This document shows, in pieces, positions 17,906-27,252 of a stretch of DNA of 64,000 bases. The position numbers and the translations under genes are program-made. The notes below the pieces were generated by a model. The model had not been told where the DNA came from and made no database searches. It saw only the letters and a list, made by a program, of their open reading frames with translations. How positions within the stretch are numbered: position 1 is the stretch's first letter; each line of letters starts with the position of its first letter. This DNA is from Streptococcus sp. D7B5 (GTDB lineage Bacteria; Bacillota; Bacilli; Lactobacillales; Streptococcaceae): positions 744,001-808,000 of the forward strand of contig NZ_CP121467.1 of assembly GCF_029691405.1 (NCBI RefSeq). The letters are read 5' to 3'.

Positions 17906-18404
17906 ACGTCAAATGAGGATTTCCATTAGCAAAGCGTTCTGGGAAAATCTGGTACCAAACGGTATTTGAAACCCAACTAGGAACCTGACATCCGTCGATT
18001 TCGTGATTATAAGGAAGCTTAAAGCCGTTTCCATCAGCATCCAAGTTTTCTTGAGTATGTTCTACGCAACCCTTATCACCGTAAAAAACACTCTGACCTT
18101 CCTCATCAAGGAGCTCAAAGAGATACTGAATCCGTGCAAAATCAACCGATACCGTAACCTGCCAATAGTCAAATAGAGCATCTGAGGTTACTTTGGTCAT
18201 TTCTTTCTTGGCTTCATACTTATCCTCAATGAAAATAAAGGGATCTCCATAGTGTAAGATAACCTTCTGGACATCATTTTTCTTCGTTCTAATTCAGATA
18301 TGTAGCTGACCTTCTTTGTAAAGATAAGCATACTCTGATTCTGGTCTATGATAAATGGCTGTTAATCCATGTATTGTCTCCTAAATAATCAGCAGCAGCA
18401 AAAA

Positions 18405-18419
18405 CGCAAACGTTTTCAT
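18405..18419. promoter_or_regulatory. MalR/CcpA-type operator of the dead GH13 gene
   Basis: CGCAAACGTTTTCAT (on the other strand ATGAAAACGTTTGCG) fits the LacI/GalR-family operator pattern. It differs from the cre consensus at only one position and resembles streptococcal MalR boxes. It lies between the promoter and the ATG, so maltose and catabolite control of the former gene is likely. Confidence 0.65.
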
Positions 18420-18432
18420 AAACGATAGAACT

Positions 18433-18461
18433 AGTATACTATTTTAAGATTCGATTTGCAA
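18433..18461 (-). promoter_or_regulatory. Promoter of the GH13 remnant
   Basis: TTGCAA (18456-18461) and TATACT (18433-18438) are 17 bases apart on the minus strand. The promoter looks intact although the gene behind it is not. The stretch 18462-18653 shows no gene I can support. Confidence 0.65.
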
Positions 18462-18653
18462 TACTTGGTCAAATTTGACAAGAAAACAGCTCAAAATAGA
18501 TACTGTAGAATAGTACCTATCAATAAAAAGCTCCCAAATTCAGCCTCACAGCCTAGTCAATCTGACAAAGGGCAAGTTCTTTTAATCCTCTGTCGTACAG
18601 GAAGATTAAACAAATGTTATCTGTTATATTTTGAACTTGGTACATTTGTCCGT

Positions 18654-19244
18654 TTATACGATCTCATCCATTATCCCTTCAATCAGATTTGTAAGGCTTT
18701 TAGCCGCATAGATCACCTGGTCTGGATCATGGATATAGCAAATAATCTGCCCTTCCTGCCCCTCCTGGTCTGGATCAAAATCCAGCATAAGATAACAAGA
18801 GTCACAATACTGAGCAAAAGGAAGCCATTTTTTATTAAAAAGATAAGGCTTAATTCTATGATCATGCATGTTTTCTAGGTCTTGACTAGAAAAATAGTCG
18901 GGAAATTCGGTTAACAGAGCATCTCTATTTTGAAAGTACTTTTTACAAGTCTCAATTTCCTGTAGACTCATGAGAGAAAAAGTCAAATCTCTCTGATCAA
19001 TTACACAAGGTAAAATAGAGAGGTATTTACTCCCATTTTTGTAGCTATAAAGCTCTTTGAAGTCACTAGGTAGACGAATACCAAATATTTTCTCAAAGGC
19101 TTGAAGCTCTTCCTCGGAAGCACCAGAAATGTCCTGATAATCTTCCAGATATCCTTCCTCTACAGGATCATCCAAATCCCAGTCTTCAAAATACTCACAA
19201 ATATAAGTTTCTATTTTTTTAACTTGGTCAATTACTTGCATCAT
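18654..19244 (-). CDS. SMI1/KNR4 (SUKH) family protein
   Basis: The 196-residue protein is acidic and cytoplasmic-looking. It shows the SUKH pattern: a first helix followed by SGASEEELQAFEKIFGIRLPSDFKELYSY, and a C-terminal beta block YLMLDFDPDQEGQEGQIICY ending with helix KSLTNLIEGIMDEIV. Many SUKH proteins are immunity proteins against polymorphic or contact-dependent toxins. No toxin gene is adjacent here, so this could be an orphan immunity gene. It sits between the dead GH13 gene and the ankyrin gene. Two ATGs are adjacent at the start. Confidence 0.8.
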   Translation of the reverse strand: MMQVIDQVKKIETYICEYFEDWDLDDPVEEGYLEDYQDISGASEEELQAFEKIFGIRLPSDFKELYSYKNGSKYLSILPCVIDQRDLTFSLMSLQEIETCKKYFQNRDALLTEFPDYFSSQDLENMHDHRIKPYLFNKKWLPFAQYCDSCYLMLDFDPDQEGQEGQIICYIHDPDQVIYAAKSLTNLIEGIMDEIV

Positions 19245-19285
19245 TTCACCATGACTTCTTTATTCTAACTAGCTTCAAATCCCTT

Positions 19286-20350
19286 TTACCTCTTATAACT
19301 TGGTTCTTTTAAGTCAATTGGGTTAGGATTTTGCTTAATCCAATCAATAGCTAACTGACATAGACGGTCTAGACGAGGCTCGTCATCAAAATCTTTCCCA
19401 TGAACTTGAGCAATAAGCTCTTTAGTCTCTTCCAATTCTTGTTCTGAAAGAGAGCTTCCTAGAGACAAGTATTGGGGAAGAGCTTGAAGCATTCTTCTAT
19501 AGTCCCTGTCCCAGTTGACCCCACCATTGCGATCCAGTTCATCTCGGACTCGACCTGGTATACGGATAACTTCTCCCTGAACAGTTTTGGCTGCCCCACT
19601 TGAAGGAATCAAGAAAGACCATAGTTCCTCATATTGCTCCTCCCAACTACCTTCTTTTACAAGAATCGGAGAAACTCCATCATGAGTTATTCGTTTGGCT
19701 ACTGGCTTGACATTAAACAAAGTATAAAGTTTTTCTAGACCCTGATCTGCTGCTTCTAGATAGTCGGGATTGATCCCTTCTCTATGAAATTCAAAATCCT
19801 TACCAATATTTTCAACCTTTTCTTTCATAGCAGATGTTTTCTTAGCACCTGCATCCAGCAGCATAGAGGCAATTTCAGCTGTTTGGGCAATATAGATTCC
19901 TCGACAGACAGTGAGTACGGAGTCTAGTGGGGTCTGTCCCCTATCATTTTTAGGGTTAACATTTGCTCCCTTTTCTATGAGAAGTGCAACGGTCTTAGGA
20001 TGAAAAAACTCAGCAGCCACATGCAAGGGTGTATTGCCATAAGTATTGGTTTTTTCAATGTCTGCACCCAATTCGAGCAATAGTTTTACAGTATCTCTTC
20101 CCATGGTTGCCTGACGATACAAAGGAGTTGCTCCATAATAATCAGGGGTATTGATATCTAAGCCCTTTTCTACCAGCCAGATAACCAGTTCATCAGGTAC
20201 ACCACCGAAATGGAGAGCCGTACTTAAGCTATATCTACCATCATGGGCAGTTAACTCACACTTATCATATACGGCCTTTAATTGGTCAATATTGCCATCA
20301 GTTAGTAGTTCATTAAAGTCCTTGGGTAAGGTAACTCTTTTCTTTGCCAT
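19286..20350 (-). CDS. Ankyrin-repeat protein
   Basis: The 354-residue protein carries about four ankyrin repeats between residues 30 and 170 (for example GATPLYRQATMGRDTVKLLL and GNTPLHVAAEFF followed by ALLIEKGANVN). After these comes an unassigned alpha-helical C-terminal half. It has no signal or membrane segment, so it should be cytoplasmic and bind another protein. It is 41 bases upstream of the SUKH gene on the same strand, which suggests one accessory unit. Bacterial ankyrin proteins occur in toxin/immunity loci and as inhibitors, but no partner is identifiable. A good ribosome-binding site precedes ATG 20350. Confidence 0.82.
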   Translation of the reverse strand: MAKKRVTLPKDFNELLTDGNIDQLKAVYDKCELTAHDGRYSLSTALHFGGVPDELVIWLVEKGLDINTPDYYGATPLYRQATMGRDTVKLLLELGADIEKTNTYGNTPLHVAAEFFHPKTVALLIEKGANVNPKNDRGQTPLDSVLTVCRGIYIAQTAEIASMLLDAGAKKTSAMKEKVENIGKDFEFHREGINPDYLEAADQGLEKLYTLFNVKPVAKRITHDGVSPILVKEGSWEEQYEELWSFLIPSSGAAKTVQGEVIRIPGRVRDELDRNGGVNWDRDYRRMLQALPQYLSLGSSLSEQELEETKELIAQVHGKDFDDEPRLDRLCQLAIDWIKQNPNPIDLKEPSYKR

Positions 20351-20510
20351 TTTTTTCTCCTGTATCCATGATTCTATCTTTTTGTACCTAGATTATACTC
20401 TAAGTATCTTCTTAATCTCTTTTATTTGTATTATACCCTAAAAGCTATGAATAGTCACGAATAAGCTTGGTTTTGAACTTTAAAACACTCTTCTTTCAAG
20501 AAATTAAATC

Positions 20511-20543
20511 AAAAAAGCTATTCCTTAAAGGAATAGCTTTTTT
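20511..20543 (-). terminator. Terminator after the SDR gene
   Basis: AAAAAAGCTATTCCTT and AAGGAATAGCTTTTTT form a perfect stem beginning at the SDR stop codon (20542-20544). It separates the miaA-to-SDR operon from the accessory genes. Confidence 0.88.
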
Positions 20544-21297
20544 ACTTATAATTAAAAGTTTCTCCTGCCAACTTATCAGCTAGCTTGGGAAAGAGGGTAT
20601 AAAACTTATGGGCTAAATTTAACAAGGCTGGGAGATTGAGCTCGCGTTTGTTTTTTCCGATGGCCTTAACAATTTTTTGCGCGACAGCATCTGGCTCCAG
20701 TAGGAAGCGGTCAACCGATTTGAGGTAGGTCCCATCTGGGTCTGCCTGGTCAAAAAATCCTGTACGGATAGGTCCTGGATTAACAGTTGTCACATAGACA
20801 CCATAGGGCATGAGCTCAAGGCGAAGAGCATTTGAAAAACCAATGGCCGCAAACTTGGTCGCTGAATAGAGGCTAGACTTAGCTGTTGCAATCAAGCCAG
20901 CCATGCTGACGATATTGATGATATGGCCTTTTCGACTTTCCTTCATTCGACACCCAATGCGACGAGACAGATTCATCAGAGCAAAGGTATTGACCTCGAA
21001 CATCTGGTGAATGTTTTGATCAGAAATCTGGTCAAATTCTTCAAAAATTCCATAGCCAGCATTATTAATCAAGACATCAATCTTACCATAACGGAGATAG
21101 AGGTCAGCTACCAGAGTTTCTAGGGCCGAGTCATCGGTAATGTCGATTTCAATCCATTCCACATGGGTATGGTTTCCGTAGAGTTGGGCTAGTTTTTCCT
21201 TATTTCTACCTAGCAAAATGAGTTGGTCATCTGGCAAAAGTTTGACTATTTCTTGAGCTAAGCCACCGCTAGCACCTGTAATGAGAATGGTTCGCAT
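20542..21297 (-). CDS. Short-chain dehydrogenase/reductase (SDR)
   Basis: This 251-residue Rossmann-fold oxidoreductase starts MRTILITGASGGLAQEIV (nucleotide-binding glycine motif) and has NNAGYG, a catalytic Ser in INIVSMAG, and the YSATK catalytic Tyr/Lys pair. The substrate is unknown. It is a classical SDR of the type found behind rnz in streptococci. I start at ATG 21297 behind AGGAAG and not at the upstream in-frame start at 21318. The gap to rnz is 21 bases. The last 193 bases have a diverged second copy at 17.7 kb. Confidence 0.92.
   Translation of the reverse strand: MRTILITGASGGLAQEIVKLLPDDQLILLGRNKEKLAQLYGNHTHVEWIEIDITDDSALETLVADLYLRYGKIDVLINNAGYGIFEEFDQISDQNIHQMFEVNTFALMNLSRRIGCRMKESRKGHIINIVSMAGLIATAKSSLYSATKFAAIGFSNALRLELMPYGVYVTTVNPGPIRTGFFDQADPDGTYLKSVDRFLLEPDAVAQKIVKAIGKNKRELNLPALLNLAHKFYTLFPKLADKLAGETFNYK
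20546..20738 (-). repeat. Direct repeat copy B: 3' end of the intact SDR gene
   Basis: This is the counterpart of 17713-17905, in the same orientation and of the same length. The two copies bracket the GH13 remnant, SUKH and ankyrin genes. Confidence 0.85.
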
Positions 21298-21318
21298 ATT
21301 TCTTCCTTTCTGTGGCAC

Positions 21319-22248
21319 TTAAATTTCCACTTCTTCCAAGTCTTTAACCACATGGACATTCTCAAAAATACTAGCTGCATCTTTCTTAAGCTGGCTGATA
21401 TCTTTTGAAAGGAAACGAGCACTGATATGATTGAGCAAGAGGCGCTTGGCACTGGCTTCTGCTGCTACTTGTGCTGCCTGCATATTGGTTGAGTGACCGT
21501 GATTGCGAGCAATTTTTTCATCTCCCTTGCCATAAGTCGACTCATGGACAAGGACATCGGCATTGACAGCTAAACGCACACTAGCATTGGTTTTACGGGT
21601 GTCACCCAGAATGGTGATAATCTTACCTGGACGGGGAGCTGAGATATAGTCTGCTGCCTTGATTTGAGTCCCATCTTCGAGAACAACATCCTGACCGTTT
21701 TTGATCTTTCCAAAAAGTGGGCCAAATGGGACACCAGCAGCCTTAAGCTTTTCAGCATCCAAGGTTCCTTCAAGGTCCTTTTGCATGACACGATAACCCA
21801 CACAGAAAATAGTGTGATCCAACTCTTCCGCATACACCGTGAATTTATCTGTTTCAAGAATTTTCCCTAGAGAATCTTGGTCGAACTCATGAAAATGAAT
21901 CTTATAGGGCAGGCGTGAACCTGACACACGTAGGCTGGTTAAGACAAATGACTTGATTCCTTGCGGTCCATAGATTTCCAAATCTGTCTGTTCTTCATTG
22001 GCCTGAAAGGCACGGCTAGAAAGAAAACCTGGCAAGCCAAAAATGTGGTCTCCATGTAGGTGGGTAATAAAGATTTTGCTGACCTTACGTGGTCGAATCG
22101 TAGTTTCCAGAATGCGATTTTGCGTTCCTTCACCACAGTCAAAGAGCCAGACTTCGTTAATCTCGTCCAAGAGTTTGAGGGCGAGGCTTGAAACGTTGCG
22201 GGCTTTGGAGGGCTGACCAGCCCCCGTTCCTAAAAATTGAATATCCAT
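21319..22248 (-). CDS. rnz: Ribonuclease Z
   Basis: RNase Z cuts the 3' trailer from tRNA precursors that lack an encoded CCA. The 309-residue metallo-beta-lactamase-fold protein starts [21 protein letters not shown]. It has the zinc motif THLHGDH at residues 62-68, a further HESTYG block and the [11 protein letters not shown] ending region. It lies between the unnamed operon gene and the SDR gene in a run of tRNA-related genes that begins with miaA. Confidence 0.96.
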   Translation of the reverse strand: MDIQFLGTGAGQPSKARNVSSLALKLLDEINEVWLFDCGEGTQNRILETTIRPRKVSKIFITHLHGDHIFGLPGFLSSRAFQANEEQTDLEIYGPQGIKSFVLTSLRVSGSRLPYKIHFHEFDQDSLGKILETDKFTVYAEELDHTIFCVGYRVMQKDLEGTLDAEKLKAAGVPFGPLFGKIKNGQDVVLEDGTQIKAADYISAPRPGKIITILGDTRKTNASVRLAVNADVLVHESTYGKGDEKIARNHGHSTNMQAAQVAAEASAKRLLLNHISARFLSKDISQLKKDAASIFENVHVVKDLEEVEI

Positions 22249-22262
22249 TCGATACTTTCTAA

Positions 22263-22886
22263 TTAATCAAAATATAACATAGCTGTGCGGTTTTCCGAGC
22301 GATAATAAAGCTTGCCAGAAAAAGCTCTAGCTTCTTGTAGTAAATCCTCTTGGCTGTAACCTTTGAGACGCTTACGACCATCTGCTAAGGTTTCCAGGTC
22401 TGTCAAAACTGTAAGACTTTCCACACTAACAACTTCTTCATCTCCGACAGCTTTCATGTAAATCTTGCCAGACTCTTCAAAGACGAGTTGATGGGGGAAA
22501 ATTTGCGCAATTTCAAAAAGCAAGTCAGCTGTGATTACTTCCTCAGCTTCTGAGAAAATCCGCCCCAGTCCCTCACTCTCATAGCAAAATCCAAAAGATT
22601 TACCCGACAGGTTCAGACGGATAAAAGGCTTATTTTCAAAGGTGAAACTTGGCTCAGCATTGTAGAGATTCAGTTCCTGACTGAGTTCTGCAAAATAATC
22701 CGTCGCAGCTTCAGGACTCTTTTTCTGGTAGAGTTCTGCAAAGTAGGCATTGACGACACTAGGTGGAGGGGTGATGAGAGTCAAATGCTCTTGCTCTGTT
22801 TTGCCAGCTAGAAGTTGATCCAGATAAACCTTATCCAGACTTGTATAGCCTCCATACTTTAGAGCTAAGGTTTTAATATCAGTCAT
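22263..22886 (-). CDS. Conserved protein of the miaA-hflX-rnz operon, 207 aa
   Basis: I recognise this as the conserved streptococcal gene between hflX and rnz but not its function. It has sometimes been labelled cystathionine beta-lyase, which the sequence does not support: there is no PLP fold or lysine motif and it is far too short. The protein is soluble and acidic, with mixed helix and strand content. Its start overlaps hflX by 8 bases and its stop is 14 bases before rnz, so it is co-translated with them. A role tied to RNA or ribosomes is inferred from context only. Confidence 0.8.
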   Translation of the reverse strand: MTDIKTLALKYGGYTSLDKVYLDQLLAGKTEQEHLTLITPPPSVVNAYFAELYQKKSPEAATDYFAELSQELNLYNAEPSFTFENKPFIRLNLSGKSFGFCYESEGLGRIFSEAEEVITADLLFEIAQIFPHQLVFEESGKIYMKAVGDEEVVSVESLTVLTDLETLADGRKRLKGYSQEDLLQEARAFSGKLYYRSENRTAMLYFD

Positions 22887-24117
22887 AAAATTCCTCTAAC
22901 CTCCATTTATTTTTCTCGGAAATGTAGCCTGTAATGACTTCGCCATCCTCCTGATAATCACGTTCTTCCAAAATCGCTACACTTTCCAAATCATGAATCT
23001 TGTAGGACTTAGAAAAAGGCACCCGTAGAGTAAAGGATTCAAAAATTTCCTTAATCTTATCTAGCAATAAAGCCTGCAACTGTTCTCGACTATCTTTAGA
23101 CTTAGCAGAAATCAATGCATAAGGCGTTTGAGTAGGTGTGAAATCCTCCAGCAAATCCGCTTTATTATAAAGGGTCAAGCGAGGAATATCCTCCATGTCC
23201 AAGTCTTTCATGATAGAAAGAACCGTTTTTTCATGCTCCTCGTGATAAGGATTGCTGGCATCAATGACATGAACCAGAAGATCCACATGCTTGCTTTCTT
23301 CCAAGGTTGACTTAAAACTTGACACCAACTCAGTAGGCAAATCTTGGATAAACCCAACAGTATCAGTCAAGGTAACCTGTAGATTGCCCCCAAGATGGAT
23401 ACTCTTAGTCGTCGCATCCAGGGTCGCAAATAATTCATCTGCTTCATACTGGGTCTTACTGGTTAAGGTGTTCATGATGGTTGATTTCCCAGCATTGGTG
23501 TAACCAATCAAACCAATCTTAAAGGTGCTTGACTCCAGACGCTTTTCTCTAACTGTTGCTCGATTTTTCTCAACGACCTTGAGCTGACGTTCAATGTCTG
23601 TGATTTGGTTGCGAACACTACGACGATTCAGTTCCAGCTGGCTTTCACCAGGTCCACGGGAACCAATTCCCCCAGCCTGACGACTGAGCATGATTCCTTG
23701 ACCAACCAAGCGAGGCAAGAGATACTTGAGTTGTGCAAGATGAACTTGTAGCTTACCTTCATGGCTTCGAGCTCTCATAGCAAAGATATCCAAAATCAAC
23801 TGCATACGGTCAATGACCTTGACACCTAAGACTTCTTCTAGATTGACATTTTGCCGTGGAGTTAAGCGGTTATTGACAATGACTGTGGTAATTTCTTCTG
23901 CATCCACCATCCGCGCAATCTCTTCCAACTTACCAGAGCCAACAAAAGTTTTGGAATCATATTTTTCACGTTTTTGCCTGTAACTACCTACTACGACTGC
24001 TCCAGCAGTCTTAGCCAGACTGGCCAATTCTTCCATGGAGAGGTCAAAATTGTCCATGCCCTGCAATTCCACACCGATGAGTAGGACACGTTCCTCTTTT
24101 TTCTCCGTTTCAATCAT
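22879..24117 (-). CDS. hflX: Ribosome-associated GTPase HflX
   Basis: HflX binds 50S subunits and can split stalled or stress-inactivated ribosomes. The 412-residue protein has the N-terminal HflX domain ([11 protein letters not shown] near 57-67, [10 protein letters not shown] near 153-162). Its G domain has G1 GYTNAGKST (205-213), the switch/G3 segment [10 protein letters not shown] and G4 NKADL. It overlaps miaA by 8 bases upstream and the following gene by 8 bases, so translation of the three is coupled. Confidence 0.95.
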   Translation of the reverse strand: MIETEKKEERVLLIGVELQGMDNFDLSMEELASLAKTAGAVVVGSYRQKREKYDSKTFVGSGKLEEIARMVDAEEITTVIVNNRLTPRQNVNLEEVLGVKVIDRMQLILDIFAMRARSHEGKLQVHLAQLKYLLPRLVGQGIMLSRQAGGIGSRGPGESQLELNRRSVRNQITDIERQLKVVEKNRATVREKRLESSTFKIGLIGYTNAGKSTIMNTLTSKTQYEADELFATLDATTKSIHLGGNLQVTLTDTVGFIQDLPTELVSSFKSTLEESKHVDLLVHVIDASNPYHEEHEKTVLSIMKDLDMEDIPRLTLYNKADLLEDFTPTQTPYALISAKSKDSREQLQALLLDKIKEIFESFTLRVPFSKSYKIHDLESVAILEERDYQEDGEVITGYISEKNKWRLEEFYD

Positions 24118-24994
24118 TTAAAAACTCCTCAATCTGGCTTAAAATGCGGTTTTGAACTCCAGGCTCTCCTATCTGATAAAAGGTCACCTGCATGCGATTA
24201 CGGAACCAGGTCAACTGACGCTTAGCAAAACGGCGGGTTGCCTGTTTGAGACTATCGCTGGCTTCCTCAAGAGTTTGCTCCCCACGGAAATAAGGAAAGA
24301 GTTCCTTGTAGCCAATGCCTTTGGCTGCCTGCACATCTGGATAATGGTCAAAGAGCCACTTAGCCTCATCCAAAAGTCCAGCCTCAAACATCAGATCTAC
24401 TCGACGGTTGATACGTTCATAAAGCTGACTGCGTTCATCATCCAAGCAGATAATCAAAGCTTCATAAGGACTTTCCTGATTTTTCAAATCCTGACCAAAA
24501 TGGGCAATCTCCAAGGCGCGCATGGCACGACGACGATTAAACTGGGGAATTTCAAGACCTGCTTGCTCCAGCAAATGGACTAATTCCTCATCTGAATAAG
24601 GCTCCAAACTAGCCCGATAAGCTACAATCTCCTCATGAGGTGTTTCCCCACCTAGATGATAGCCTTCCAGCAAGCTCTGGATATAAAGTCCAGTTCCACC
24701 AGCGATAATGGCTAACTTGCCACGGCTTTGAATATCCTCAATAGCCTTCTTAGCTTCTGAAACAAAATCAAAAGCCGAGTAAGACTCGGTCACCTCTCTG
24801 ACATCAATCAAATGATGAGGAACAGAAGCTTGCTCCTCTGAGCTAGCCTTGGCCGTCCCAATATCCAACCCTCTGTATACTTGCTGACTGTCACCACTGA
24901 CCACCTCTCCACCAAAGCGCTTGGCCACTTCAATAGCAAGGGCTGTCTTCCCAACAGCAGTCGGTCCAACAATCACAATTATTTTTGTTTTCAT
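24110..24994 (-). CDS. miaA: tRNA dimethylallyltransferase
   Basis: MiaA adds a dimethylallyl group to A37 of tRNAs that read U-starting codons. The 294-residue protein has the P-loop GPTAVGKT (10-17), [17 protein letters not shown], the substrate block [14 protein letters not shown] and the C-terminal [14 protein letters not shown] start at ATG 24994 because AAGGAAAAAAG precedes it. The upstream in-frame start at 25018 lies before this ribosome-binding site. It is the first gene of the miaA-hflX-orf-rnz-SDR operon. Confidence 0.95.
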   Translation of the reverse strand: MKTKIIVIVGPTAVGKTALAIEVAKRFGGEVVSGDSQQVYRGLDIGTAKASSEEQASVPHHLIDVREVTESYSAFDFVSEAKKAIEDIQSRGKLAIIAGGTGLYIQSLLEGYHLGGETPHEEIVAYRASLEPYSDEELVHLLEQAGLEIPQFNRRRAMRALEIAHFGQDLKNQESPYEALIICLDDERSQLYERINRRVDLMFEAGLLDEAKWLFDHYPDVQAAKGIGYKELFPYFRGEQTLEEASDSLKQATRRFAKRQLTWFRNRMQVTFYQIGEPGVQNRILSQIEEFLND

Positions 24995-25114
24995 CTTTTT
25001 TCCTTGAAAAATTTCCATTTTTTCGTTACTATTATTATATCACAAAAAGGTCAGTCAGAAAAATGCTACCACTTGAGGAGCCTGACTGATCGGGAAGATA
25101 AAGGAGGAAGACTC

Positions 25115-25285
25115 ATGGCTAAAGGATTCGCTAAAGGTCTTGTAACAGGTGTCGCAGGAACTGTCGCTGCCGTTGCAGGTGCAGTATACGCAATTAAAAA
25201 GAAAGTGATTGAGCCAGAAGAGCAAAAAGCAGCTTTCATCGAAGAAAACCGCAAAAAAGCAGCTCGCCGCCGCGTATCACATTAA
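25115..25285 (+). CDS. DUF3042 family small protein, 56 aa
   Basis: The small protein starts MAKGFAKGLVTGVAGTVAAV and has a glycine/alanine-rich hydrophobic stretch (residues 8-28) followed by a strongly charged tail. This is the DUF3042 layout and predicts a membrane-associated peptide. AAGGAGG precedes ATG 25115, so the longer upstream frame is not used. A strong terminator follows. The function is unknown. Confidence 0.85.
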   Translation: MAKGFAKGLVTGVAGTVAAVAGAVYAIKKKVIEPEEQKAAFIEENRKKAARRRVSH

Positions 25286-25349
25286 GCAACAAAAGAAGTT
25301 GGGGATAAACTTAATTTGAGGAGAATGCCCAATAAATATTTCCACAATA

Positions 25350-25397
25350 AAACACATAGTATCAGGTATTCAAAAAACTGATACTATGTGTTTTTTG
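25350..25397 (+). terminator. Terminator after the DUF3042 gene
   Basis: ACACATAGTATCAG pairs with CTGATACTATGTGT and is followed by TTTTTT. The remainder of the gap from 25398 to about 25545 holds only A/T-rich sequence with no feature I can support. Confidence 0.88.
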
Positions 25398-25545
25398 ATT
25401 TCGACGACTTTTAACCCATACTTTATAATTAAAAAGTAGAAATCGAATTGATAAATAAAGTATGAATCTATATTACGAAAGTTAGACAGAAAATTTCATG
25501 ATTGAGGTGTAAATTAAATATGTTTGCTACTATTCTTTACTTATA

Positions 25546-25685
25546 TTATTCATAAAAAGGCAATATTGAATCTATTAAATTTACAATATCAGATTTTGTA
25601 ATAACGTATATATACACAATGATGTTAACTGTCATCCAAATGCAAACAATTCGCGTACTAATAATTTTACAAATGAACGAGACAT
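25546..25685 (-). pseudogene. Possible small membrane protein gene, frameshifted, behind the RiPP exporter
   Basis: An ATG at 25685 follows GAGGAAAGT, a proper ribosome-binding site, 22 bases after the exporter stop codon. The frame gives MSRSFVKLLVRELFAFG and stops at 25632. In the next frame the sequence continues as RIVCIWMTVNIIVYIYVI, a good membrane span, then SDIVNLIDSILPFYE with a stop at 25546. Joining them at the CGCG of positions near 25650 gives a plausible single-span protein of about 45 residues, so a 2-base insertion is the simplest reading. A 29-residue intact ORF from ATG 25635 is the alternative. The role is unknown. Confidence 0.35.
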
Positions 25686-25707
25686 ACTTTCCTCTTTTTA
25701 TTGATTG

Positions 25708-27252
25708 TCACTGAGACAAATTAATTACTTTGTCGTATTGTGCAAGTGTCTCCTCATCATAATGGTGGATTACCTCAACCAAGGTTTGTGGAAGGGTTAA
25801 TAAGATATTTGAAATTTGTTTTGAATTCACTTTATCAAGATTGGCTTTAACCTCGTCTGCCAAAATCAGATCACTATTATGATACAAACTGCGAGCGATT
25901 TCTATACGTTGCTTTTCCCCACCAGAAAGATGATTTCCATAAAGAAGATGTCCCTTTAAAAATTCTAGATTTACTCGATTAAGAATCAGGTCCATCTTTA
26001 TATTATCCATCGACTCTCCAAGGGTAATATTCTCCTCAAGTGATAAACCATCAAAAATATAGGAATCTTGTAAAATATAAGAAGCTGATTTGGCAACTTG
26101 CTCTTGATTTAAGATCTGACCAGCATAAGTCACCTTCCCCAAATCTGGAGATAGTTGCCCATAGATGAGGTTAAGTAAGGTTGACTTACCACAACCACTT
26201 GCACCTATTAGAGCAATTTTTTCTCCTTTTTTAATTTCAAATGATAGATTTTCAAAAAGTATATTATCTTCAAAACTTAAACTGACGCAATCAACTAAGA
26301 TAGGAAAAAGTGATGTTGAAGACAGGTCATCTGTTTGTATAATCGCATCTTGAAGTAGAAAATCATAACGATTCCTAAGCTGCTTGCTTGATTTATAGGT
26401 ATTGATAAAATATGACAATTCATTGAATTGATAGCCTATGTTATGAGATACTAGATAAATTGCAACAAAACTAGCTCCTGACAAATAATTATAATAAGTC
26501 ATTATACCACCGATAATGATGGGAACTACCGAACAAAATGCGTCAATACTATTAATGAGAATATTATTAATCGTACGTTGTTGTTCATAACGAATGTCCT
26601 GATCAATTCTCTTCGACAAGGCTCTTCTGAAAAGAGAATAGAAGAAATCCATAGCACCGTAATTTTTAATCACACTCTCTCCACCAATGATATTCGTTGT
26701 CTGAGACAAGTACTCCTGATTCGACGTCGCTTTTTCCTCAGAAATAAGGGCTAATTTTTTACTACCTATACCACTACAGAGTACAGGCATAGAGTAAAAA
26801 AAGATAAATATCCAGCCCAACCAAAAATTTGTTGTCAATGCATATACAATGGAAACTATTGTAAAACCAACTGAGGAAATAATAATGACTGCTGGTTCGA
26901 GATAAGACGTTTCTAATTGTTTGACATCGTTTTCAAGATTGGATAGGATATCCTCTTTTTTACTATTTTTATTATATAGAAAATGCTCAAACAATTTATA
27001 TTTCATGATCCAAGTGAAATCTGCTACTAACTTGGCATAATAATACCTTTTCCCAGCCAATCCAATAAGAATAAATAAATTACCAATTATACCTACAGTA
27101 AGGGCTATCCATAAATCATCCAGAATCTTCTTCTCAAAACTGGCTATAATCATCGATACCAAGGTTGGTGTGATGATAGCCTCTAACCACGTAATAGCAA
27201 TGAAAATAAAATAGAGCACCAAATGTTTTTTTGTGATGAACTTTTTAAGCAT
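25708..27252 (-). CDS. ABC transporter with fused membrane and ATPase domains, probable RiPP exporter
   Basis: The 514-residue protein joins an N-terminal six-span membrane domain to a C-terminal ATPase. Walker A GASGCGKST, signature LSGGEKQ and Walker B LILADE are present. It is an exporter-type half transporter without an N-terminal C39 peptidase domain, so leader removal must be done elsewhere. The ATG at 27252 overlaps the maturase stop by 8 bases, which is strong evidence that it exports the modified peptide and may give self-protection. The upstream TTG start at 27270 is less likely. Confidence 0.88.
   Translation of the reverse strand: MLKKFITKKHLVLYFIFIAITWLEAIITPTLVSMIIASFEKKILDDLWIALTVGIIGNLFILIGLAGKRYYYAKLVADFTWIMKYKLFEHFLYNKNSKKEDILSNLENDVKQLETSYLEPAVIIISSVGFTIVSIVYALTTNFWLGWIFIFFYSMPVLCSGIGSKKLALISEEKATSNQEYLSQTTNIIGGESVIKNYGAMDFFYSLFRRALSKRIDQDIRYEQQRTINNILINSIDAFCSVVPIIIGGIMTYYNYLSGASFVAIYLVSHNIGYQFNELSYFINTYKSSKQLRNRYDFLLQDAIIQTDDLSSTSLFPILVDCVSLSFEDNILFENLSFEIKKGEKIALIGASGCGKSTLLNLIYGQLSPDLGKVTYAGQILNQEQVAKSASYILQDSYIFDGLSLEENITLGESMDNIKMDLILNRVNLEFLKGHLLYGNHLSGGEKQRIEIARSLYHNSDLILADEVKANLDKVNSKQISNILLTLPQTLVEVIHHYDEETLAQYDKVINLSQ

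Larger units (their letters stand above)
17679..18370 (-). pseudogene. Broken GH13 neopullulanase/cyclomaltodextrinase gene fused to an SDR 3' end
   Basis: From ATG 18370 the sequence encodes the start of a GH13 alpha-glucanase (HRPESEYAYLYKEGQL, later SWVSNTVWYQIFPERFANGN). It is disabled three times. One base is missing at the second codon (ATGGATTAACA gives ATG GAT TAA). An in-frame TGA replaces a probable CGA after QLHI. At about 17905 the GH13 sequence stops and the frame continues as the last 60 or so residues of a short-chain dehydrogenase (DGTYLKSVDRFLLEPDAVA). The longest surviving open frame is 17679-18200. The promoter and an operator remain. No catalytic GH13 residues are left. 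Confidence 0.85.

Noticed and set aside
18456..18878. A 140-codon plus-strand open frame
   Set aside because: It covers the GH13 promoter and runs antisense into the SUKH gene, without a plausible start signal.
22263..22886. Annotation as cystathionine beta-lyase
   Set aside because: There is no PLP-binding lysine motif or aminotransferase fold and the protein is half the required size. The label seems to be a propagated error.
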